Source: Lytechinus pictus (taxonomy: Eukaryota; Echinodermata; Echinoidea; Temnopleuroida; Toxopneustidae). From it: a DNA stretch of 64,000 nt. The notes beneath the pieces are model-generated. The model worked only from the letters and a program-made list of their open reading frames with translations. It searched no databases and was not told the DNA's origin. The stretch lies in assembly GCF_037042905.1 (NCBI RefSeq), contig NC_087246.1:31238001-31302000 (forward strand). Reading direction: 5' to 3'. The translations under genes and the position numbers were made by a program. Shown piece by piece: positions 57,601-64,000 of the stretch. Every line of letters begins with the position of its first letter. Position 1 is the first letter of the stretch.

Positions 57601-60600
57601 AATGCTATTTTCGTTCAATTTGAGTTATGTTATATCCACTTATCACTCCTTAGCTTGGCACCAAAAAATTGTTGTCAAGTTGAGGAGAGAAAAAAAGATA
57701 AAGTTAACCTAGGAGAATTTGGGTTCCTCTGCAGGTTAAATTAAACCAAGTGAGAGTGTACTATCTAAACTTTTTTGTTCATATTCCATATTTCATACTT
57801 CTCACAATTATAAGTCTCATACATTGTTCAGCATTCAAGGATGATTTATATCTTCTATGTTTTAAAACATTTTTTTAAAGGGGGTGAAATAACCTTGTAC
57901 TGGACAATCCAGCTGAATATCAGACAAGCTCCCATGGTGACGGTTGCTAAGCAATGGCATGACCTGGATAGTGCTTCCTTGGTTACCAAAGTGACCATCC
58001 TCCATCTGGGCATCAAGGACGTGAGTTAAGGCATCTTCACATCGCCATAGTGATGGTGATTTATGGGCAGCGATTAAAGCCTAGGAAAAGTATCAATTTG
58101 AAACCTATGAACTGAAAAGAATCGTAAGACAGACATCATCAACTCTCAAGGGCGGTCCCCAAAGGTAGGGGGACCAGGGGCTGGAAAATTTGACAAGCAA
58201 AAAAAAAAAGGTTATCACCCAAAATGTAAAGTCATTTAAAAAAAAAAAGGTTATCACCCAATAAGTAAGGTCATCTCGTCCAAAATACATGTTTTATTTC
58301 AATTTCTTTCCATCATAAAAGACCGAAAATAGCAGGGGGGACATTTGATATTGTGTTCCCCCTACTATTTTGGGTAGGGGGGACACGTCCCCCATGGGAT
58401 TTCCGCCCATGTCAACTCTAATATTTGAATATCACTGTATTATGTGCATATGAATGCTTTGTGAAAAATAAGCAAAATATTAAAATGTCATAACTTCCCT
58501 ATTCATTCAAATCAATTCTTTGTTGGGGTGGACTTGGAACTTTAAATACAATAGTTCATTATATGCTTTTAAAAAACGTCCAAGTGCATATTTTGGTGAT
58601 GTCATGCATAATTTGAAGTGTAGCTTTATGAAACAGCTCATAGGGATGACAAGGTTTTTGTGTTTCAACTGATATTGTACATTCTGAAATGGCAAGATCC
58701 CTCTTATCAATTTAATTCGTAAGCATAGGTTTCCAAGTAAGCAATAGTTTTATTGCTCTGGTGCAATGGAGAATCTACAGATCAACATATCTCCCATTTT
58801 ATGTCACATAGTTACAGGGGGCCGTTTCATAAAGCTGTTCGTAAGTTAAGAGCGACTTTAAGAACGACTGGTGAACCTTTCTTACGCGCTAAACCATCGC
58901 CAATGAACATACCGTTTACCACAAGAAAGGATCACCAGTCGTTCTTAAAGTCGCTCTTATCTTACGAACAGCTTTATGAAACACCCACCAGGTCTGCAAT
59001 TTAGGCTTGTTGGGACATGGTGCAACAAGTCAGAGCAACAAAACCCAGCAGCATTTCTATGTACTGCTATCAGGATATTAGAAATTAACAAAAATGTCGC
59101 AGGGGCATTGATTTTTTTGGGATGCAAGACACTAAAGATCAATCAAATTCTTTAAAAAAGTTAATGCAAATGGGCAAATCTGGTGCAAAATAATCTTTCT
59201 AGAGCTACGTAGACAACCCATGTGTCATGACCCCATCAAACATGACCTACGGCATTATTATAAAGTCACTGTATGAAATGAGTATTGATATTATAATTCC
59301 ATTCCTGAATGGAGAGTTTTGCGGCAACACCATGTAGGTTAGTCCTGAAAAGGGCTGTTTGTTTATCTTTCTGGTAATAGTTCTGAAAAAAAACTGTTCT
59401 GGTAATAGTTCTTTTCAGAACTATTACCAGAAAGATAAACCAACAGTCCTTTTCAGGACTAATTAACCTACATGGTGTTACGGCAAAACTCTCTATTCAG
59501 TCTTACCACCACGCAAACCTTCAAAGCTCGCAATTCCATTCCTAATGTCGGGAATCGCCTGAACAAATATGGGCCATTTCTGGTCCTGTAATGCATGTCT
59601 AATGTGTCTGACCATTTGAAAAAGTATGAAGAACGTTGGTAAAATTTGCTACATCATATCTGAACGAGTCTTTAAAAGTGCATACCTGAGCTGCCAATGC
59701 AGTGCTAATACTATTAGTATTATCAGAGTTACTGAACCCGCCATCGGATGTTTGATATCCCATGATGCAGCTGGCACCTTTCTGTAGCATGTTCCTCAGT
59801 GGGAGGAGTCTTTGAGGACGATTGAAGGAACCCTGCATGCAGGCCATAGCCATGACTGCCATAGACGTCACATCTTCATAGTGATATCAAATGTGAGATA
59901 GAAGACAGAAAGAGAGAGAGAGAGAGGGAGGGAGAGAAAGAAAGAGACAGACAGAGAGAGAGAGAAGTGAGAGAAGCATGAAAAAACAGTCATCAAAACG
60001 ATTCAAGATCGAGAGTTGTGACAATGGGCTTGGTGAACTTTGACTTTTACTGCATTATCCCCAAATTCTTATCTGGCCATAAGCCTCATTGGAAGTCAAT
60101 CCCTCAAACAGTGCTTCAAAAATAAAGAGAGATATTTTCTGATATTTCCACTTTTGTAAACAATTCACCAATGCATAGACTATACTTCAAACCCAAGAAC
60201 TCCTCTATTCGGATGCCTAGGCTATATGTATGACTTTGTACCATACCGTAGTGTCCCTTTAGATATCAACAACCAATATTTCATGCAACGAAAAGCTATA
60301 AAAATACCTTAAATAAAAATAAAGATAATTTAATTTTCCTTACCAACACCAAATGGAAAGCATCCATCCTCCTGCTGCATCCCCTCCAGAGTTTCTATGG
60401 CACTGTGTGGCACGTCACTTCCGGTGCTGCATAAGGCAAGCACCGCCAGGGAGTACGGGAAGTAATTTCTGGTTAGACTAGTGTTAAAGTTGTCCACCCG
60501 TTGATGCAGGTGTTTCATGATGTTGTGGCCGTAGAAGTTGGAGGCATTTTGGCAAGTAGCATGTAGTGCCATGGCATAGTAGCCTAGCTTTCCTAGAGAC

Positions 60601-63246
60601 ATTTCCTTGAAGCCATGTCTAAAAAAGAAGATAAATACGATGATATTGATTAGTTTGGGCATCTATGATCTAACAAGAAGAAAATCCCCAGACACCCCAC
60701 TTTACCATAGCCTAGTTCTTCTAATAACCATTTGGTCTAATGGCAATTTGGCCCATTTACCACTTTGTCTAATTTCCAGTTAGGCTATATATTTACTTCT
60801 TCTGATATCCATTGGGTGTAACACAATGAAGGGGTACTCTGGGCTGAAAAAAAATAATCTAAATAAACAGAGTAAAATTCACAGAGCAAAATGATGAAAA
60901 TTTCATCAAAATCCAATAAAAAATAACGAAGTTAATGAATTTCAAAGTTTAGCAATATTTTGTGAAAATAGCTATATGCAAGTCGTCATGAATATACATT
61001 GAGGTAGGCTGATGATGTCACATCCCCACTTTCCTTTTTCTTGTTATTATATGAAATCATAATTACTTAATTTTTTCATACATGTATGAATGATACATCT
61101 CCCTTACAATTAAGTAAGTTGCAGCAAATATGTAATGCATTAAATCAGCTTTCAAACCATTTTTTTTTGGTTCTTGGAGGATATAATTTGAATAAACATA
61201 ATTTCATGAAATGAACTACAAAAGAACAATTGAGGATATGACATCATCAGTATACTCATTGAATATTCATGAAGACATGCATACTGTTTCATCGAAATAA
61301 TGCAATGTTTAAAATGTCTTAACTTTGTTATCATTCCTTGTCCGATTTTGTTCAAATTTTCAGTTTTTGTTTGTCTGATTTTTCTTTATCTGTTCAAATC
61401 ATATCATGTTCAGCCTGAAATACCCTTTAAAGTTTACATGGTGATTAGATAAACTGCTTATAAGCTTACAAAATTTGACAATGTGTAAGCAGAAGGGAAG
61501 ACTTTAGACTAACTAGGTTATAGACTAAATGAGAATTATGCTATTTGACCAAGTGTAGTCTGTTGTGTACCGGTACATGTACATTGTAGACCAAATGGAT
61601 ATAAGATATTGACCCCTGATTAAAATATTAATTTTTTTTTTGCGTGTGCAATAATGGGCTACATGAGAAGTAGTCAGACAAAGTGAACATAAACCATGTT
61701 TGCCTACCTGTGTGATATATCAATCAACAGCTCAATATTTAGTTGTTTTATGGTCAGCTGTGTTTCCATTGATACAAGGTCATTCTTCCAGGTCTCGTTG
61801 GCTAGTTGAAGAGACAACATGGCCGACCCAGTACTTAGGAAAAACCACCCCCTGTCCTCTGTCTGCTGGTCCAGGAGCCATTCCGTAGCCTTCCACTGAG
61901 AGGTCTGGATTCTCTGAGCTAAAGTTGAGTTGGTCTCTGGACCTGGAGTGGGACGCAAACACGATAAAATCATCATCATCTGACATCATCATCCATTATC
62001 ACAATTATTAATCATTATTATTTCATATTATAAATAATCATCATTATTCAAAGAACACTTTCTCAAGTTAGGCCTACTTATAATAAAAGCTCACAAATTT
62101 AAACAATCTCTATTCATGGTATTCCAATACTTACTGAAACAGGTGACATTATAAAAAAAGGTTCAGTAGTTTCATCATGGGATGAACAGAGAGTACTTCT
62201 CCATTTAATTTGGCAAAAAATATGTGATTGTAGGAATAATGTGATTAATTAAGCAGAAATGGAACCACCTGATTGGGACGTCTCAAGTTTGAAAGGGTAT
62301 CTTACCTTCTCCTCCCATAGATCTTCCTTTCTTTGAACATTATTCACTACTGGTACTTTAATTCTTCATTATTGGAACATAAATATTTTACACACTTTAA
62401 TTTGCTTCATCACAATACTTCCAGTCCCTTCATGCACTTGCACGTTTTATGACAGTACTTTATAGATATATAATTATTTTGGCTATTTTCCAGGGCTGTC
62501 ACCTTTTCAAGGTTTGATTTTGTGACGACCCTTGCAACCATCCTATTTATTGTGTAACAGAAAATATAACTTTTGTTGTTTATTCATGTATGACATAACT
62601 GATGTACAAAACTATTGTTCATTATCTTGATGTCAAATTTCAGATATATGTATCTTCTTACAGTCCAGAATTTTGTTATGAAAAATGTTGCAAAAATTAA
62701 TAAATGAAAATGACAAAATGAAAATACTAATGGCATGTTGTCTCAGTGGGGTAGTTAACTATACAAAATCATCACAGAATTAAAAGGACTTTTCAAATTT
62801 TTTACTTATCTATTGTTCTATGGTAGAAAGGAATATGTTAGGTAGTCAATTGTAATATTTGTATATTTCAATAAATTTTGCCTACTTATCAGGATTAATG
62901 TTGTTGTTACTGTCATCATTATTCTATTATCATTATTACTATTACTATTATTATTATCATTATTATCATTATTATTATTTTCATCATTATCATTACCTTT
63001 ATTTTCATGATCATAATCACGATCCTTGTCATTTCTATGAATTTCCTTTTACATCTTTTCAGTCATTTGTTTCACGATTGACCTGCCATTTGATTACCAA
63101 TATTAAAGTCAAGCAGTGTCTTAGTAGTTCTCAAAAATTGTAATAAGCTTACCACAAATACTGGACACGTCAGGGTTTGGTAGAACCGATACAAAGCATG
63201 GTGTGAACAACCCCAAGAACTGCCACAGAAACTTTAACCTGAACAT
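51613..63246 (-). CDS. TCN2: Secreted cobalamin-binding protein, transcobalamin/intrinsic factor family, complete
   Basis: Vitamin B12 carrier. Eight coding exons, minus strand: 63153-63246, 61708-61942, 60344-60618, 59686-59873, 57894-58080, 56056-56248, 53764-53897, 51613-51674. Phases agree at all seven junctions, giving 455 residues (human family 417-433). Exon 1 encodes a signal peptide (MFRLKFLWQFLGLF...). Residues 35-325 form the alpha/alpha-barrel domain, with GKLGYYAMALHATC, YSLAVLALC, TSMAVMAMAC, SISTALAAQ, LWRCEDAL and DGHFGNQGSTIQVMP aligning to intrinsic factor. All six family cysteines are found: C31, C132, C173, C213, C278 and C323. From about 340 is the C-terminal beta domain, with FESKVTQFGNYITSIN and SLYWSIY matching FETTMTSWGLVVSSIN and KTYWQF of intrinsic factor. 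Four N-glycosylation sequons fall in exons 2-3. The exon 6 donor (AG/GTTGGT) is weak and the last exon short, so these are the least certain junctions. TCN2 is used as the nearest name; the gene may predate the vertebrate TCN1/TCN2/CBLIF split. Confidence 0.92.
51680..52560 (-). repeat. Polypurine tract (plus strand), polypyrimidine on the gene strand
   Basis: About 880 bp of nearly pure A and G on the plus strand. Read on the minus strand it is C/T-rich and ends directly at the acceptor of the last cobalamin-binding protein exon (51675). Ser/Phe/Leu reading frames here are artefacts. Confidence 0.9.
53398..53698. mobile_element. Fold-back MITE, GGCCCGTATTCTGAAGTC family, copy 2
   Basis: GCCCGTATTCTGAAGTCAGG and inverted ACCCGTATTCTTAAGTCAGG, with CAATG on each side (53393-53397, 53699-53703) as a possible 5-bp duplication. 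It ends about 65 bp from exon 7 of the cobalamin-binding protein gene. Confidence 0.75.
53915..54062. repeat. (TA)n-rich low-complexity DNA
   Basis: Runs of TATATA and TATTTATAAA immediately upstream, in gene sense, of exon 7 of the cobalamin-binding protein gene. Confidence 0.9.
54378..54993. mobile_element. Tc1-like MITE remnant
   Basis: TA then CAGTTGAGGCCAAAAGTTTA with CATACACC, the typical Tc1 end. The right side has the degraded inverse TTTGGCAAGTG...GGGTGTATGAAAACT; similarity of the two ends extends about 60-80 bp inward. The extreme right end has been lost. Confidence 0.7.
55003..55800 (+). repeat. Tandem repeat, unit about 165 bp, with AGGTCA motifs
   Basis: Five units of TTTCAGGTCACATGACCAAG, GGTCAAAGGTCATTTAAGG, TCAATGAACTTTGGCCAAGT, CATAACTTTGAAAGTTTATG and AAAACTTGGACATAAGAGTA. 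Perfect AGGTCA-A-AGGTCA at 55210-55222, 55375-55387 and 55537-55549. Intron 6 of the cobalamin-binding protein gene. Confidence 0.85.
56315..56960 (+). repeat. Tandem repeat, about four units of 140-175 bp
   Basis: Repeated GATCTTTTGACCCCTAGATG, GACCTTTGACC, CACATGTGGTATTAYCCAA, TTTGTACCAAGTGTGA and GAAATAAGAAATGAGAGCAA. One perfect TGACCTTTGACCT at 56344-56356. Intron 5 of the cobalamin-binding protein gene. Confidence 0.8.
58817..58986. mobile_element. Palindromic MITE, GGCCGTTTCATAAAGCTGTTC family, copy 2
   Basis: About 170 bp, arms nearly perfect; relative of 18442-18624 with few differences, so the family may have moved fairly recently. Intron 4 of the cobalamin-binding protein gene. 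Confidence 0.82.
59305..59500. repeat. Palindrome with histone-3'-end-like stem-loops
   Basis: CTGAATGGAGAGTTTTGCGG and its inverse bound about 196 bp. Inside are AGTTCTTTTCAGAACT (59407-59422), AGTCCTTTTCAGGACT (59445-59460) and, on the minus strand, AGCCCTTTTCAGGACT (59341-59356). The first two are 6-bp stems with a TTTC loop. Confidence 0.75.
59895..59970 (+). repeat. (GA)n microsatellite
   Basis: GAGAGAGA with GAAA and GACA variants, just upstream in gene sense of the exon 4 acceptor of the cobalamin-binding protein gene, where it reads as a C/T tract. Confidence 0.9.
60830..61436. mobile_element. Fold-back MITE of the 570-620 bp family
   Basis: AAGGGGTACTCTGGGCTGAA start, AGAGTAAAATTCACAGAGCA, GCTATATGCAAGTCGTCATG, and the inverted end CAGCCTGAAATACCCTTT. 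Intron 2 of the cobalamin-binding protein gene. Confidence 0.78.
62900..63000 (+). repeat. (ATT/ATC)n microsatellite
   Basis: TTATTATCATTATTACTATT-type repeats in intron 1 of the cobalamin-binding protein gene; Tyr-rich frames here are artefacts. Confidence 0.9.
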
Positions 63247-64000
63247 TTTCTGAAAAAAAAAAAATATTGAATTTCAAATTACTCTGATTCCATGAAGATA
63301 TAGATCCCAGTGATCATCATTATTTTATGATTTTTATCATGTATTCTACCCTTTTAAGCGCATTCTTCCTGGTCAAAGGTCAATATATATCAATCCTGTA
63401 GTTTATCCTAGTTTATAAAAGCCACAGGTATGATTCTCATCATAACAGTAATCAGTATTTAATTCTGATTTCCATGAGAAGATACAAATACAATTCATAT
63501 AAATAAAGAAACAGAAAAGGAAAGCAAAATTAAATATCAAGTTTACATTAAACAAACACAAAGAAAAGGCCAAAAGAAAACTTGTTGAATCAGACATGCC
63601 CAACTAATTGATGACATGTTAAATTATGGTTAATATGAAATGATAGGCTAGTTGTGGCAATTAAGAGAATCGGACAAATACATGCTAGTGGTAAATTAGA
63701 AGGAATACTATAAGAAAACTGAAAATAATCAATGAATGAAGTAGTCTAATTAAATACAAAAAATATATCACAACAAATTGACACACATTGGTACAGACAA
63801 TATATAACTTCTTCTTACTAAGTTCTACTAAATTAGAGGATTATGTATTATGCACACTGCATCATTGGTGTAAACGTTTGTTCTTTTATGTGCACAGGGA
63901 CCGTGTTCATTGTTAGCTGCCATAGCACCTGAAGCTTCATAGCCCAGAGCAACAAATAGACAAGGTTCTTATAATTAAGAATAGAAATGGTCAAACAAGT
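63247..64000. other. 5' flank of the cobalamin-binding protein gene
   Basis: AT-rich, no recognisable gene. Three bases before the ATG, on the minus strand, a T-run and TCAG form a good splice acceptor (exon border about 63249), so a non-coding first exon may lie upstream. No clear TATA box or CpG cluster was found. Confidence 0.4.

Overview
This looks like nuclear DNA of a marine invertebrate deuterostome, most likely an echinoderm and perhaps a sea urchin. The four genes are split by GT-AG introns of about 0.4-9 kb and match animal protein families. Introns and intergenic DNA are AT-rich and packed with fold-back MITEs, CCCGGGGGGGCC-type palindromes, GCGAAGCGCGAGC tandem arrays and AGGTCAAAGGTCA repeats; the organism call rests on general familiarity with such repeats, not on a search. 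No bacterial genes, CRISPR arrays or rRNA are visible.

Layout. (1) 43-14316, minus: 5' two thirds of a CHEK2 (checkpoint kinase 2) gene, eight coding exons from the start codon to the kinase hinge; the rest lies beyond the left edge. (2) 17682-24581, plus: complete six-exon CRCP/POLR3I (RNA polymerase III subunit RPC9), head-to-head with CHEK2 across about 3.4 kb. (3) 31252-43855, minus: complete four-exon CHCHD2/CHCHD10 (mitochondrial twin CX9C protein) with a 9.2-kb first intron, an 11-nt last coding exon and a perfect NRF1-type palindrome upstream of the ATG. (4) 51613-63246, minus: complete eight-exon secreted cobalamin-binding protein of the transcobalamin/intrinsic factor family. All exon junctions were joined by hand; reading phase is kept across every intron, and alignment to the vertebrate families is continuous.

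The genes share no obvious pathway (DNA damage checkpoint, Pol III transcription, mitochondrial organisation, vitamin B12 binding); this is ordinary animal gene order rather than an operon.

The rest is mobile and repetitive DNA. Most notable: two direct copies of a 1.9-2.1 kb element with a kilobase of (CTTT)n-like DNA, matching inverted ends and perfect 7-bp target duplications (748-2848 and 40175-42073); a 1.8-kb fold-back built almost wholly of CAACTG/CAATTG motifs (45492-47320); a Tc1/mariner-type MITE nested in another repeat whose uninterrupted relative is also in the window (37696-38675 versus 18655-18960); a palindrome carrying histone-3'-stem-loop look-alikes (59305-59500); and tandem repeats in the cobalamin-binding gene with four perfect AGGTCA-A-AGGTCA (DR1) sites. 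I found no clearly new biological system. Long reading frames in the pyrimidine tracts, GAT repeats and CAACTGG array are compositional artefacts.
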